Below are positions 1 to 9,161 of a DNA stretch of 64,000 nt, piece by piece. A program made the translations under genes and the position numbers. Below the pieces are notes generated by a model. That model worked only from the letters and a program-made list of their open reading frames with translations. It searched no databases and had not been told where the DNA came from. Position 1 is the stretch's first letter. The number at the start of each line of letters is the position of its first letter. This DNA is from Polynucleobacter sp. MWH-UH23A (GTDB lineage Bacteria > Pseudomonadota > Gammaproteobacteria > Burkholderiales > Burkholderiaceae). The stretch spans positions 2,003,171-2,067,170 of the forward strand of contig NZ_CP099572.1 in assembly GCF_040409805.1 (NCBI RefSeq), read 5' to 3'.

Positions 1-1182
1 GGGTGCATGATTTGGTTTGCCTAATTCCTCGCGGGCCAATTGACCGTAAAAGTTGTATTGCTCTGCAATCAGCTCAAAGCTCTCTTTTGCTTTTGCATCT
101 TGACCTTCAGCCTTTAATGCGCGGCCATACCAATAAGTCCAGGCTGGGTCTTTGCTTCTCACCGCAGGATTCATACCATCAATCGCATTCTTAACTAGAG
201 CCCAATCCTTTGCACGTAAGCCAGCACGCACTTTCCACTCTTGAGACTCTACAGACAATAGCTCGTTGTAACCGAGCTCCTGTTGTAAACGATAGGCATC
301 ATCTGCATTCGGGTCTAATTTCTTTGCCAGAAATTGACCAATTACACCCCAAGCAAGCGCTTGATTCTCTTTGCTGTAGCGGGATGCGGTTTGAGAAAAA
401 TCACGATAGGCTTTTGCGGGATCAGTCTTTGCAACTTTTAAAATATCGCCAATAGGATCATCGCCACCGAGCCGACGTGCCATCGTGTCGTATCCTTTTT
501 CGCTTGCAGCACGACCAATCGCCTTTGCCTCGTTTAATGTCATGCCACCCGCATCCACTAAAGCTGGAACCAACTCTTGGCATGCTTGCCCAAAATAACT
601 AGGGTCCAATAACACTGCGCGTGAATCGATAGTCAACTTGGTAGGATTTTCTCCTTGCGACAATTTTGATAGCAAGGAATAACACTTCACCTGCGTATCG
701 TCATCTAATACAAACTTGGCATATTCTGCGTCAAACCGCGCCCAATCTTTACGCTTACCAAGCACTAGCAACCAATCATTACGCATACGATCTGCCAATG
801 CGGTTCCCTGATAATGATTCAAGAAGGCTACGACTTGTGAATCAGCTGCATAGTCATTTCGAGGACTGCCTGAACTATCAAACATTTGTGGTTTGATCCG
901 AAAATACGCTACGTAATCATCAAATGGATAATTGACTAAAGCTGAGGATAGTTGCTGTGTTCGAAACACATCATTCTTTTTGGCCGCCTCACGCAAGTCA
1001 ATAAACATTCGATCTGTGTCAGTTATTTCTGCAGGCGCTACTTTTCTTTCATAAGACTTCGGCAACTTTGGTTTTTTGGTTTTCTCTGCAAATGCGTTTG
1101 ACATAGAAAAAACCATCCCTAGGGCCAATATTCCAGCCCAACGGACACAGTGTCCCCTCAGAATCTGATGCGTCTTTTTCAC
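1..1182 (-). CDS. slt: Soluble lytic murein transglycosylase, N-terminal part (gene cut by window edge)
   Basis: Reading the minus strand from 1182 gives 394 open codons that run off the left edge. Start choice: a GTG at 1182 follows an in-frame TAG by one codon and opens a signal peptide (VKKTHQILRG, then a hydrophobic stretch ending MSNAFA). An ATG at 1104 would cut that peptide away. The mature part is helical and Ala/Lys/Asp-rich, as in the superhelical U/L domains of Slt70-type periplasmic enzymes that cleave the MurNAc-GlcNAc bond of peptidoglycan. The catalytic SLT domain would lie outside the window, so the activity itself is not seen. Divergent from the next gene across 42 bases. Confidence 0.8.
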   Translation of the reverse strand, partial: MKKTHQILRGHCVRWAGILALGMVFSMSNAFAEKTKKPKLPKSYERKVAPAEITDTDRMFIDLREAAKKNDVFRTQQLSSALVNYPFDDYVAYFRIKPQMFDSSGSPRNDYAADSQVVAFLNHYQGTALADRMRNDWLLVLGKRKDWARFDAEYAKFVLDDDTQVKCYSLLSKLSQGENPTKLTIDSRAVLLDPSYFGQACQELVPALVDAGGMTLNEAKAIGRAASEKGYDTMARRLGGDDPIGDILKVAKTDPAKAYRDFSQTASRYSKENQALAWGVIGQFLAKKLDPNADDAYRLQQELGYNELLSVESQEWKVRAGLRAKDWALVKNAIDGMNPAVRSKDPAWTYWYGRALKAEGQDAKAKESFELIAEQYNFYGQLAREELGKPNHAP

Positions 1183-1224
1183 TATCTAACCTTATTTACT
1201 ATATTTTCTAATTTTCGCTCGATA

Positions 1225-1851
1225 ATGGATGATATGCACAGTAATTCATCAAAAACTCTGCGCCAAGAATTATTAAAACAACGCAAGGAATTCGCTGCGA
1301 GTAGCGCTTTCGCTCAAATTAGAGAGAAGCTGATTTCCACTATTCAAGGGTTTCTTGCTAGCGAGGGCAAGGCCCTGAGCGCAATTGCCCTATATTGGCC
1401 GATTCAAGATGAGCTCGACATAAGAGCCCCCTTACTTAGCTGGGCTAGCGGTGATAAGGGGCGGCGCTTAGCCTTGCCTTATGCTCGCCCTGATAAACAT
1501 CTGGATTTTTATGAATGGCGGGATGGCGATAGTTTGATGCCTAGCAAACATGGCGTTCCTGAACCAATTCCAAATAATGAGAGCAGACCCATTGTTGATC
1601 CAGATTGCATCTTCATCCCCTGCGTGGGTTGGTCAAGCTCAAGCGCTAATGGCAAAACACACTATTGGCGATTGGGCTATGGTGGCGGCTATTTTGATCG
1701 CACCTTATCGGTATTACGCAAAAAAAATCCTAAGCTGATTTGCATTGGGATTGGATTTAATTGGCAAGAACTGGATGACACTCAGTGGTCTGCTCAAACT
1801 CACGATGAGCCTTTAAATATGCTGCTCACCGAATCTGGTTTGCTAAGCTAA
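1225..1851 (+). CDS. ygfA: 5-formyltetrahydrofolate cyclo-ligase family protein
   Basis: A 208-residue protein from the ATG at 1225; an in-frame ATG at 1234 is also possible. The family converts 5-formyl-THF to 5,10-methenyl-THF with ATP, in the cytoplasm. Seen: the N-terminal LRQELLKQRK helix, the YWPIQDELDIR segment, and the family signature RLGYGGGYFDR near residue 150. The usual PGLAFD motif just before that signature is replaced by a longer, divergent segment (CVGWSSSSANGKTHYW), but the glycine-rich ATP loop is intact. It converges on metF with one base between the stops, so two folate genes meet tail to tail. Confidence 0.88.
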   Translation: MDDMHSNSSKTLRQELLKQRKEFAASSAFAQIREKLISTIQGFLASEGKALSAIALYWPIQDELDIRAPLLSWASGDKGRRLALPYARPDKHLDFYEWRDGDSLMPSKHGVPEPIPNNESRPIVDPDCIFIPCVGWSSSSANGKTHYWRLGYGGGYFDRTLSVLRKKNPKLICIGIGFNWQELDDTQWSAQTHDEPLNMLLTESGLLS

Positions 1852-1852
1852 C

Positions 1853-2683
1853 TTAATTCGTTAGCTCTAAGTTCTCCGCGATAGCCAATACGGCATCAAC
1901 CTGATTTAGAGAATAAAAATGCAAGCCTGGTGCGCCAGCCGTTAGAAGCTGATCACACAAGTCCGTTACAACCTCTTCGCCGAATGCGCGAATCGATGCA
2001 ATGTCATCGCCATATGATTGAAGTCGCAAACGAATCCAGCGAGGAATCTCAGCACCACAAGCATCCGAGAATCGTAACAGTTGACTGCTGTTGGTAATTG
2101 GCATGATGCCAGCGATGATAGGTTGAGTAACACCCAAATCATAGGCTTCATCAACAAAACGGAAATACGCATCACTGTTATAAAAATACTGAGTTACAGC
2201 GGAGTTTGCCCCGGCCTTCATTTTTTGCACAAAGAAATCAATATCACTTGCTGGAGACTTTGCTTGTGGATGCGTCTCTGGATAAGCGGCAACATCAATA
2301 TGAAACCAATCACCCGTCTCTGCACGAATGAACTCTACCAATTCATTGGCATGATGAAATTCACCGTACTGACCCATGCCTGACGGCAAGTCACCGCGTA
2401 ATGCAACGATTCGCCTCACCCCTAAAGCCTGATATTGCTTGAGCATTTCACGCACACTTTCACGCGAACCACCAACACAGGATAAATGCGGGGCAACAGC
2501 AGCTCCAGCAGCATGAATATCACTAACAACTTTTAATGTACCTGACTGAGTAGAACCACCAGCCCCAAATGTCACGGAATAAAACGAGGGCTTCAGTGTT
2601 TCGCTGAAGCGTTCGCGCACCAAGTGCAATTTATTCTCACCTTCAGGTGTTTTTGGAGGAAAGAATTCAACGCTTAATTCCAT
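1853..2683 (-). CDS. metF: 5,10-methylenetetrahydrofolate reductase
   Basis: A 276-residue, full-length bacterial MetF. It reduces 5,10-methylene-THF to 5-methyl-THF with FAD and supplies the methyl group for methionine. Seen: N-terminal ELSVEFFPPKTPEGE with the catalytic Glu, YSVTFGAGGSTQSGT, VALRGDLPSG, and the QYFY segment of the barrel. It starts 28 bases after the ahcY stop on the same strand, so it is probably co-transcribed with ahcY and shares its SAH riboswitch. That ahcY-metF arrangement is known for SAH riboswitch operons in betaproteobacteria. Confidence 0.96.
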   Translation of the reverse strand: MELSVEFFPPKTPEGENKLHLVRERFSETLKPSFYSVTFGAGGSTQSGTLKVVSDIHAAGAAVAPHLSCVGGSRESVREMLKQYQALGVRRIVALRGDLPSGMGQYGEFHHANELVEFIRAETGDWFHIDVAAYPETHPQAKSPASDIDFFVQKMKAGANSAVTQYFYNSDAYFRFVDEAYDLGVTQPIIAGIMPITNSSQLLRFSDACGAEIPRWIRLRLQSYGDDIASIRAFGEEVVTDLCDQLLTAGAPGLHFYSLNQVDAVLAIAENLELTN

Positions 2684-2711
2684 GATTGGGGCCTAGATAT
2701 CTAACAGCAGA

Positions 2712-4163
2712 TTAATAACGATAGTGCTCAGGCTTGTATGGGCCTTCCTTGGTGACACCAATATAAGCTGCTTGTTGATCAGTTAATTCAGTTAGCTGAG
2801 CATTTAGCTTCTTCAACTGTAAGCGTGCAACTTTCTCATCCAAATGCTTAGGCAAGGTGTATACGCCAATTGGATACTTATTAGTGCCAACTGCATTCCA
2901 CAACTCAATCTGGGCAATCACTTGGTTTGCAAATGAAGAGCTCATCACATAGGAAGGATGGCCAGTACCACAACCCAAATTCACCAAACGGCCTTTTGCC
3001 AAGATGATTAAACGCTTCTCTGGCATACCATTGGCCGCAGGGAAAATCACGTGATCTACCTGTGGCTTAATTTCTTCCCACTTGTATTTCTCGATACCAG
3101 CAACATCAATCTCATTATCGAAGTGGCCGATGTTACAAACAATCGCCTGATCCTTCATCTTCACCATATGGTCATGTGTAATCACATGGTAGTTACCAGT
3201 TGCTGATACAAAAATATCAGCCTTGTCTGCGGCGTAATCCATTGTTACAACGCGGTAGCCTTCCATGGCCGCTTGAAGAGCGCAAATTGGATCAACTTCC
3301 GTTACCCATACCTGGGCAGACAGCGCACGTAAAGCTTGTGCAGAACCTTTGCCCACATCGCCATAACCACAAACAACGGCAACCTTACCGGCAACCATCA
3401 CGTCGGTAGCACGCTTAATCGCATCAACCAAAGACTCACGGCAACCATAAAGGTTGTCGAACTTGCTCTTGGTTACAGAGTCATTCACGTTGATTGCTGG
3501 GAATTTCAAATCACCTTTGGCGAACATTTGATACAAGCGATGAACGCCAGTAGTGGTTTCTTCGGTAACGCCTTGTACCTTCTCTAAACGAGTGGAATAC
3601 CAAGTTGGGTCTTGAGCTAATTTTTTCTTGATAGCAGCAAAAAGAATTGTCTCTTCTTCGCTTGTAGGGTGGTTTAAGCATGCTTGATCTTTTTCAGCAC
3701 GCGCACCTAGATGTAATAGCAAAGTCGCATCGCCACCATCATCCAAAATCATATTGGTATAGCCACCATCAGCCCATTCAAAAATACGATGAGTGAAGTC
3801 CCAGTACTGCTCAAGCGTTTCGCCTTTGATAGCGAAAACTGGCGTGCCGTTTGCAGCAATCGCTGCAGCGGCGTGATCCTGTGTCGAGAAAATATTGCAT
3901 GAAGCCCATTGCACTTCGGCACCAAGAGCCTCAAGGGTCTCGATCAACACCGCGGTTTGAATGGTCATATGCAAAGAGCCTGTAATGCGTGCGCCACGCA
4001 ATGGCTGTTGAGCGGCAAACTCATCGCGAATGGCAATCAAGCCGGGCATCTCGGTTTCGGCAATCGCGATTTCTTTACGACCAAAGTCAGCCAAAGAAAT
4101 ATCCGCAATTGCGCAACGAGTTGCAACAAAGTCTTTTAAATTGAAATCAGAAACGGTATTCAT
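2712..4163 (-). CDS. ahcY: Adenosylhomocysteinase (SAH hydrolase)
   Basis: A 483-residue protein that splits S-adenosylhomocysteine into adenosine and homocysteine, removing the product inhibitor of methyltransferases. Seen: the NAD-binding loop [17 protein letters not shown], the region around [11 protein letters not shown], the [10 protein letters not shown] motif, and the family C-terminus KPEHYRY. The ATG at 4163 lies 6 bases after a GGAG ribosome site that is locked in a hairpin (4170-4198), below an SAH riboswitch (4230-4324). Expression is therefore likely induced by its own substrate. metF follows in the same direction. Confidence 0.97.
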   Translation of the reverse strand: MNTVSDFNLKDFVATRCAIADISLADFGRKEIAIAETEMPGLIAIRDEFAAQQPLRGARITGSLHMTIQTAVLIETLEALGAEVQWASCNIFSTQDHAAAAIAANGTPVFAIKGETLEQYWDFTHRIFEWADGGYTNMILDDGGDATLLLHLGARAEKDQACLNHPTSEEETILFAAIKKKLAQDPTWYSTRLEKVQGVTEETTTGVHRLYQMFAKGDLKFPAINVNDSVTKSKFDNLYGCRESLVDAIKRATDVMVAGKVAVVCGYGDVGKGSAQALRALSAQVWVTEVDPICALQAAMEGYRVVTMDYAADKADIFVSATGNYHVITHDHMVKMKDQAIVCNIGHFDNEIDVAGIEKYKWEEIKPQVDHVIFPAANGMPEKRLIILAKGRLVNLGCGTGHPSYVMSSSFANQVIAQIELWNAVGTNKYPIGVYTLPKHLDEKVARLQLKKLNAQLTELTDQQAAYIGVTKEGPYKPEHYRY

Positions 4164-4169
4164 GTAATG

Positions 4170-4198
4170 CTCCAGCTAAATACGATCCAATGCTGGAG
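4170..4198 (-). promoter_or_regulatory. Ribosome-site hairpin of ahcY
   Basis: On the transcribed strand CTCCAGC (4198-4192) pairs perfectly with GCTGGAG (4176-4170) around a 15-base loop. The GGAG inside the second arm is the only good Shine-Dalgarno sequence for the ATG at 4163. This arrangement suggests control at translation initiation downstream of the SAH aptamer. How ligand binding would open the stem is inference. Confidence 0.7.
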
Positions 4199-4204
4199 TA
4201 CAAA

Positions 4205-4235
4205 CTCGCTAGCCGTTGAATCATGGGTTAGCGAG
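4205..4235 (-). promoter_or_regulatory. Likely expression-platform hairpin of the SAH riboswitch
   Basis: An inverted repeat: CTCGCTAACC (4235-4226) against GGCTAGCGAG (4214-4205) on the RNA strand, nine of ten positions pairing, with an 11-base loop. Its 5' arm shares three bases with the GCGCTC strand that closes the aptamer pseudoknot, so the two structures should compete. This is the feature expected of a switching element. The mechanism is inferred from sequence only. Confidence 0.55.
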
Positions 4236-4324
4236 CGCAGTTGCAAGTAGTAAATCTGCTTCGATTTACCCCTTCAAGCCTGGGGATCTGCCAATTGGCA
4301 ATCCTTGCAACGCTCCTTGAAGGT
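4230..4324 (-). ncRNA. SAH riboswitch (ahcY-metF leader)
   Basis: The RNA strand carries the SAH riboswitch core in order. A P1 5' arm CCTTCAAGG (4323-4315) leads into GGAGCGTTGCAAGG, then CCAGGCTTGAAGG (ending at 4271), whose CTTGAAGG closes P1, and then TTGCAACTGCGCTC (ending at 4233), whose GCGCTC can form the pseudoknot with GGAGCG. Between them, a GTAAATC/GATTTAC hairpin fills the optional variable position. SAH riboswitches are established in beta- and gammaproteobacteria upstream of ahcY, often with metF, and switch expression on when SAH builds up. Position, gene context and core motifs agree. Confidence 0.93.
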
Positions 4325-4352
4325 ATGGCGAAATTGTAATCAATTTCGCCAT
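4325..4352. repeat. 11-bp perfect inverted repeat beside the SAH riboswitch
   Basis: ATGGCGAAATT (4325-4335) and AATTTCGCCAT (4342-4352) are perfect complements around a 6-base loop, ending one base before the aptamer begins. It lacks a T-run on the minus strand, so a simple intrinsic terminator for metK is unlikely. It may be an RNA stem at the end of the metK transcript or a protein operator for ahcY. Function not known. Confidence 0.6.
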
Positions 4353-4410
4353 GTTCTGCCTTAATACATCTTAAAAACGCTTTTTGAGTCTTTAATTCAA
4401 CATACAGGGC

Positions 4411-5577
4411 TTATAAACCTGCAGCTGCACGCAATGCAGCGGCTTTATCTGTCTGCTCCCAAGTAAATTCTGGCTCTTCGCGACCAAAGTGACCATAAGC
4501 TGCCGTCTTGCGATAAATCGGACGCAGGAGATTGAGCATCTTCACAATACCTTTTGGACGCAAGTCAAAATGCTCAGAAACCAGTTGTGCGATCTTTTCA
4601 TCAGAAATCTTGCCAGTGCCAAATGTACTCACCATTACTGAAGTAGGTTTTGCAACGCCAATTGCATAAGAGATTTGAATTAAGCACTTGCTTGCCAAAC
4701 CTGCAGCAACTACGTTCTTCGCAACATAACGACCAGCATATGCAGCTGAACGATCAACCTTTGAAGGATCTTTACCAGAAAATGCACCGCCGCCGTGAGG
4801 GGCAGCACCACCGTAGGTATCCACAATAATTTTGCGGCCAGTTAAACCGCAATCGCCTTGTGGGCCGCCGATAACGAAACGACCTGTTGGGTTCACCAAG
4901 AAATTAATCGCGCCCTTAATCAAATGCTTAGGCAATACTGGCTTGATAATTTCCTCTACTACTGCCTCACGCAATTTTTCCAAAGAGATATCTTCGTCAT
5001 GTTGAGTGGACAACACCACGGTATCAATAGAGTCAGGCTTACCATCAACGTAACGCAAAGTGACTTGTGACTTGGCGTCAGGACGTAACCACGTCAAGCG
5101 GCCATCACGGCGTAATTGTGATTGACGCTCTACCAAACGATGTGACAAATGAATTGGGAGTGGCATGAGCTCTGCTGTTTCGTCACAAGCGTAACCAAAC
5201 ATTAATCCTTGGTCGCCAGCGCCTTGATCCAAGCCATCATCGTGCGCCTTATCAACACCTTGAGCAATGTCTGGGCTTTGCTTGTCATAAGCAACCAATA
5301 CGGCACAACCCTTGTAATCGATACCGTAAGCAGTATTGTCATAGCCGATTTCACGTAAGGTATTACGGGCAACTTGAATGTAGTCTACGTTCGCATTGGT
5401 TGTAATTTCACCAGCCAATACAACTAAGCCGGTGTTACACAAGGTTTCTGCCGCAACACGTGCAGTTGGGTCTTGTGCCAAGATGGCATCAAGAATCGAA
5501 TCAGAAATTTGGTCCGCTACTTTATCGGGGTGACCTTCAGAAACAGATTCTGAGGTAAAGAAGTAATCATTTGCCAT
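4411..5577 (-). CDS. metK: S-adenosylmethionine synthetase
   Basis: A 388-residue protein that makes SAM from methionine and ATP. Seen: the N-terminal [17 protein letters not shown] with the catalytic His, [16 protein letters not shown], the P-loop-like [20 protein letters not shown], and the [11 protein letters not shown] segment. Length is normal for bacterial MetK. The start at 5577 has an AAAGGA site a few bases upstream. A SAM-II-like riboswitch and a sigma70-type promoter lie just upstream, so feedback by its own product is likely. Same strand as ahcY and metF but about 250 bases apart with separate leaders. Confidence 0.97.
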   Translation of the reverse strand: MANDYFFTSESVSEGHPDKVADQISDSILDAILAQDPTARVAAETLCNTGLVVLAGEITTNANVDYIQVARNTLREIGYDNTAYGIDYKGCAVLVAYDKQSPDIAQGVDKAHDDGLDQGAGDQGLMFGYACDETAELMPLPIHLSHRLVERQSQLRRDGRLTWLRPDAKSQVTLRYVDGKPDSIDTVVLSTQHDEDISLEKLREAVVEEIIKPVLPKHLIKGAINFLVNPTGRFVIGGPQGDCGLTGRKIIVDTYGGAAPHGGGAFSGKDPSKVDRSAAYAGRYVAKNVVAAGLASKCLIQISYAIGVAKPTSVMVSTFGTGKISDEKIAQLVSEHFDLRPKGIVKMLNLLRPIYRKTAAYGHFGREEPEFTWEQTDKAAALRAAAGL

Positions 5578-5640
5578 TGCATATTCCTTTAAAAATTAAC
5601 ACGATCTATCGGACAACTCGACGTGCCTGGAACTACAACG

Positions 5641-5700
5641 GCGACGCTTTAGCAGAATTTTTGAATCGCCCTGCAAGTTGTCTTAACTCAGCGATGGTGC
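5641..5700 (-). ncRNA. SAM-II-like riboswitch upstream of metK
   Basis: The RNA strand has P1 arm ATCGC (5695-5691), then the loop TGAGTTAAGACAACTTGCAG, the P1 return arm GCGAT (5669-5665), an A-rich linker, and GCTAAAG (ending at 5647). This follows the SAM-II (metA motif) plan: a short P1, a loop with a TTAA tract and CTTGCAG, and a 3' tail with GCTAAA. SAM-II is known mainly from alphaproteobacteria, upstream of methionine and SAM genes. The loop-to-tail pseudoknot pairing is less regular than in textbook examples, and the metK ribosome site lies about 50 bases further down, so a SAM-II variant or the related SAM-V fold is possible. Confidence 0.65.
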
Positions 5701-5703
5701 CAT

Positions 5704-5731
5704 TTTATCTGAAAACTCCAATATTCATCAA
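5704..5731 (-). promoter_or_regulatory. Predicted sigma70 promoter of metK
   Basis: On the minus strand TTGATG (5731-5726) and GATAAA (5709-5704) are separated by 16 bases. This would start transcription near 5697, right at the first base of the SAM-II-like element, which supports both calls. Confidence 0.5.
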
Positions 5732-5779
5732 GGTTCGATCAAATTTGGTCTTCATGGCAGCATTGAATATCATTGGGGG

Positions 5780-6640
5780 GTGCAAAAATTCCTTTTAAAA
5801 ATTGGCCTCAATATTGTCGCCGCCTTACCCCTGGTGGTGGTGCAGGCATTCGGGGCTTTATTAGGCTTACTCGCCTACCTAGGATCAAAGCAATATCGGT
5901 CCCTATTTAGACCGCAATACGAAGCCGTAGTCAAAACACGCAATTTACCGTTCAAGCTGTGGGAAGCCGTGCGCGCCTCTGGAATGCTTTTCTCAGATAG
6001 TTTATGGATTTGGCGCAATCCACAAAAAGCACTCAGCCTGGTAGAAATCCAAAACTGGGATCTAGTAGAGCAGGCGATACAAGAAGGTCACGGCCTAGTT
6101 ATGCTGACACCACACCTTGGTGGCTTTGAAATTATCCCCAGAGTATTGGCGAAACATTTCCCTGCAACAATTTTGTATCGACCATCACGACAAGAATGGC
6201 TCAATGAAGTAGTAGAGGAAGGGCGCGCATATCCTAATATGCATTTCGTACCTACTAACCTCAATGGTGTAAGACAGATGACGAGAGCACTGACACGTGG
6301 CGAGGCGATCGGCATTCTTCCTGATCAGGTGCCTAGCGGAGGTGAAGGAGTATGGGTGCCATTCTTTGGACGACCAGCTTACACAACACCATTACCTGCA
6401 CGTCTAGCAAATCGCAACAATACTCCGGTGGTGATGTTTACAGCAAAGCGCAAATCTATTGGAAGGGGTTGGCTAATGCAAGCAACGCGCCTTGCACCCT
6501 TTAATGAAGACGCCACCATAGCTGCCGCCGAACTCAATAGAGCAATTGAAAATGCCGTCTTACTTGCTCCCGAACAATTCATTTGGTCATATAACCGCTA
6601 CAAGCATCCAACGGGCGCAGAGTTGCCGCCAAACAAGTAA
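5780..6640 (+). CDS. LpxL/HtrB-family lipid A acyltransferase (first copy)
   Basis: A 286-residue inner-membrane-anchored protein of the lysophospholipid acyltransferase family, which adds secondary acyl chains to lipid A. Seen: a hydrophobic N-terminus (residues 5-35), the catalytic H-x4-E at TPHLGGFE (His112, Glu117), the YRPSRQEWLN segment, and GILPDQVPSGGEGVWVPFFG. The start is a GTG at 5780 directly after a run of six G; no ATG is available in frame. It is followed 20 bases later by a second, distinct copy. Which acyl chain or position it uses cannot be told from sequence. Confidence 0.88.
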   Translation: MQKFLLKIGLNIVAALPLVVVQAFGALLGLLAYLGSKQYRSLFRPQYEAVVKTRNLPFKLWEAVRASGMLFSDSLWIWRNPQKALSLVEIQNWDLVEQAIQEGHGLVMLTPHLGGFEIIPRVLAKHFPATILYRPSRQEWLNEVVEEGRAYPNMHFVPTNLNGVRQMTRALTRGEAIGILPDQVPSGGEGVWVPFFGRPAYTTPLPARLANRNNTPVVMFTAKRKSIGRGWLMQATRLAPFNEDATIAAAELNRAIENAVLLAPEQFIWSYNRYKHPTGAELPPNK

Positions 6641-6660
6641 AGAACATTATCATTTTGAGC

Positions 6661-7560
6661 ATGGACTGGCTCTCAAACCTTTTTAATTTTTTAGCGCTTA
6701 GCCTATTGCGCTTATTTGCGTTTCTTCCCTACAGCATTACTGTTTATGTTGGCTATGGACTTGGCTGGCTTGCGGCTCACATACCAAATAGCAGAGCCAA
6801 GGTGGTCAAAACGAATTTGCGATTATGTTTTCCAAACCTCAATGAAAAAGAGATTGATGCGCTGGCGCTTGAACATTGGAAATTGTTTGGTCGCAGTGTT
6901 TTAGAAAGAAGCAGAATTTGGTTGGGAAGCGGCAAACAAATTACCGACATTGTGACGATTAAGTCCGCTATTACGCTTGGAGATCGCAAACCTCGCCTAC
7001 TCATCAATCCGCACTTTGTTGGCCTTGAGGGCGGCTTTATGGCGCTATCAGTGCTGGCGAGTCAACGTGATTGGCCTAAGGGGGCTGGTCTTTATCAAAA
7101 AATGAAGAATCCATTCTTTAATCAAAAGATGATTGAATGGAGAAATCGCTTCGGTGGTAAATCAATTGAAAGACAAAGCCGGTTGCGCGACCTGATCCGA
7201 GAAATCCAAACTGGAAATTTTATTTTCATAGCCCCAGATATTGATTTAGGGCCCCGTGATTCCATATTTGCGCCATTCTTTGGAATTCAGGCAAATACCA
7301 TCACATCCGTATCGCGCTTAGCTAGGTTAAGTGGTGCTGAAGTTTGTTTAATGACCACAACTCTGAACAAAGATCGCAAAGGCTATACGTGCCACATTAG
7401 CGAGCCACTACCAAACTTTCCTAGCAACGATGTCGAAAAGGACACTGCTCGCCTCAATCAATATATTGAGGAACTTGTTCGAGAAAGGCCAGCAGAGTAC
7501 TATTGGGTGCATAAACGCTTTAAGCATCGCCCTCCTGGCGAGCCAAGCCTTTACGATTAA
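6661..7560 (+). CDS. LpxL/HtrB-family lipid A acyltransferase (second copy)
   Basis: A 299-residue protein from the ATG at 6661; a TTG at 6655 is in frame. Seen: an N-terminal membrane segment, NLRLCFPNL, the H-x4-E motif in NPHFVGLEGG (His near 118), APDIDLGPRDSIFAPFFG, and the C-terminal YYWVHKRFKHRPPGE. It is much closer to the third copy at 29847-30746 than to the copy just upstream, so the pair at 5.8-7.6 kb is not a recent tandem duplication. The role in the second acylation of lipid A is inferred from the family. Confidence 0.88.
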   Translation: MDWLSNLFNFLALSLLRLFAFLPYSITVYVGYGLGWLAAHIPNSRAKVVKTNLRLCFPNLNEKEIDALALEHWKLFGRSVLERSRIWLGSGKQITDIVTIKSAITLGDRKPRLLINPHFVGLEGGFMALSVLASQRDWPKGAGLYQKMKNPFFNQKMIEWRNRFGGKSIERQSRLRDLIREIQTGNFIFIAPDIDLGPRDSIFAPFFGIQANTITSVSRLARLSGAEVCLMTTTLNKDRKGYTCHISEPLPNFPSNDVEKDTARLNQYIEELVRERPAEYYWVHKRFKHRPPGEPSLYD

Positions 7561-7569
7561 TGGATTATT

Positions 7570-8472
7570 TTGAGCACTACTCTAAGCAACTCTAGACGCA
7601 AATTACGCTTCACCAAAATGCATGGTGCGGGCAATGATTTCATTGTGCTCAATGGCATCGATCAAGACTTAAGCAATATCACTCGCGACCAATGGCAAGC
7701 CTTGGCGCATCGTCAATTTGGTATTGGCGCAGATCAAATTCTTTTGGTTGAAAAACCTACTCGCGACGATGCCGACTTTCGTTATCGCATCTTTAATGCG
7801 GATGGCGGAGAAGTAGAGCAATGTGGTAATGGCTCACGTTGCTTTGTGCGCTTTGTGCTTGACCAAGGCCTATCCAATAAAAATCCTCTGCGTGTTGAAG
7901 TGGCGCACACCGTCCTTACCTTAAAGTCTCATTCCGATGGTCAAGTTGAGGTGAATATGGGCGCGCCAATTTTTGAGCACAGCCAGATTCCATTCAATGC
8001 CAATGGCCTAGCAAGCATGCAAGAGTTTCATGAAACACTCTATGCGCTGCCACTGAATCATCCTGCGACACACGATACTTTGGTGGGTGTGCTTTCCATG
8101 GGCAACCCCCATGCCGTTCAAGTGGTGGCTGATGTTGCTAGTGCCCCCGTTTTAGAGGAAGGCCCTGAAATCGAAAAGCATGCCGCCTTTCCAAAAAGAG
8201 TGAATGCAGGTTATATGCAAATCATGGGTCGCAACGAGATAGTGTTGCGAGTTTATGAGCGTGGTGCCGGAGAAACCTTGGCCTGCGGAACTGGCGCCTG
8301 TGCGGCAGTGGTTTCAGGCATTCGCAGAGGACTGCTTGACTCACCAGTAAAGGTACATACTCGTGGAGGTGACCTCCAAATTGCTTGGGGTGGAATTGTG
8401 AATAATGAAATTCAGCCCGTAATCATGACAGGCCCAGCCGTTACTGTTTTCGAAGGTGAAACAGAAATCTAA
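7570..8472 (+). CDS. dapF: Diaminopimelate epimerase
   Basis: A 300-residue enzyme that converts LL- to meso-diaminopimelate for lysine and peptidoglycan. Seen: [16 protein letters not shown] near the N-terminus, the first catalytic Cys in [10 protein letters not shown], the GNPHAVQ motif, and the second Cys in [12 protein letters not shown]. The start is given as a TTG at 7570, since the first ATG (7618) would remove the conserved LRFTK strand. It begins 9 bases after the second acyltransferase gene on the same strand, so co-transcription is likely. Confidence 0.95.
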   Translation: MSTTLSNSRRKLRFTKMHGAGNDFIVLNGIDQDLSNITRDQWQALAHRQFGIGADQILLVEKPTRDDADFRYRIFNADGGEVEQCGNGSRCFVRFVLDQGLSNKNPLRVEVAHTVLTLKSHSDGQVEVNMGAPIFEHSQIPFNANGLASMQEFHETLYALPLNHPATHDTLVGVLSMGNPHAVQVVADVASAPVLEEGPEIEKHAAFPKRVNAGYMQIMGRNEIVLRVYERGAGETLACGTGACAAVVSGIRRGLLDSPVKVHTRGGDLQIAWGGIVNNEIQPVIMTGPAVTVFEGETEI

Positions 8473-8484
8473 GAGACCTTTTTC

Positions 8485-9153
8485 TTAGACGCCATATTTT
8501 TCTCTATACGCTTTTACTGCTGGCAAATAAGCAGTTAACTGGCCATCGCTTGATGCTGTCAAAAATGACATTAGGTCGGTTAGATTCGCGATTGAAATTA
8601 CCGGCAAACCAAACTCTTGCTCAACAGCCTGTACTGCTGACTTGTCGCCAATTTCTATCGCATTACCCGAGCGCTCCATGCGATCTAAGGCAATTAATAC
8701 GGCAACAGGTTCAGCGCCCGCTTTGCGAATGAGGTCTACAGATTCTCTAACTGATGTGCCTGCTGAAATAACATCATCAACAATAATGACCTTACCCTTT
8801 ACCGGCGCACCAACTAACACGCCACCTTCGCCATGATCTTTGGCTTCTTTGCGGTTGTAAGCATAAGGAACATTAATACCTTCGTCCGCTAGAGCAATAG
8901 CGGTCGCAGCTGCAAGAGTAATGCCCTTATAGGCTGGCCCATACAACATATCGAAAGGAATTTTTGATTCCACCAACGCCTTTGCATAGTAACGTCCAAG
9001 CGCGCCCAAACGAGCGCCATCATTAAATTCACCAGCATTGAAGAAATATGGAGAGAGCCTGCCGGCTTTGGTTTTAAACTCCCCAAAGGACAAAACCTTT
9101 GCCTCCAAGGCAAAACGAATAAAGTTATCTTGATTTGAATTATTTGAGCTCAT
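8485..9153 (-). CDS. pyrE: Orotate phosphoribosyltransferase
   Basis: A 222-residue enzyme joining orotate and PRPP to form OMP in pyrimidine synthesis. Seen: the PRPP-binding motif [17 protein letters not shown], the [14 protein letters not shown] loop, and the [11 protein letters not shown] flexible catalytic loop. Length is normal. It converges with dapF (12 bases apart) and diverges from xth with only 8 bases between the start codons, so the promoters of pyrE and xth must lie inside each other's coding regions. Confidence 0.96.
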   Translation of the reverse strand: MSSNNSNQDNFIRFALEAKVLSFGEFKTKAGRLSPYFFNAGEFNDGARLGALGRYYAKALVESKIPFDMLYGPAYKGITLAAATAIALADEGINVPYAYNRKEAKDHGEGGVLVGAPVKGKVIIVDDVISAGTSVRESVDLIRKAGAEPVAVLIALDRMERSGNAIEIGDKSAVQAVEQEFGLPVISIANLTDLMSFLTASSDGQLTAYLPAVKAYREKYGV

Positions 9154-9161
9154 AGACCTAC

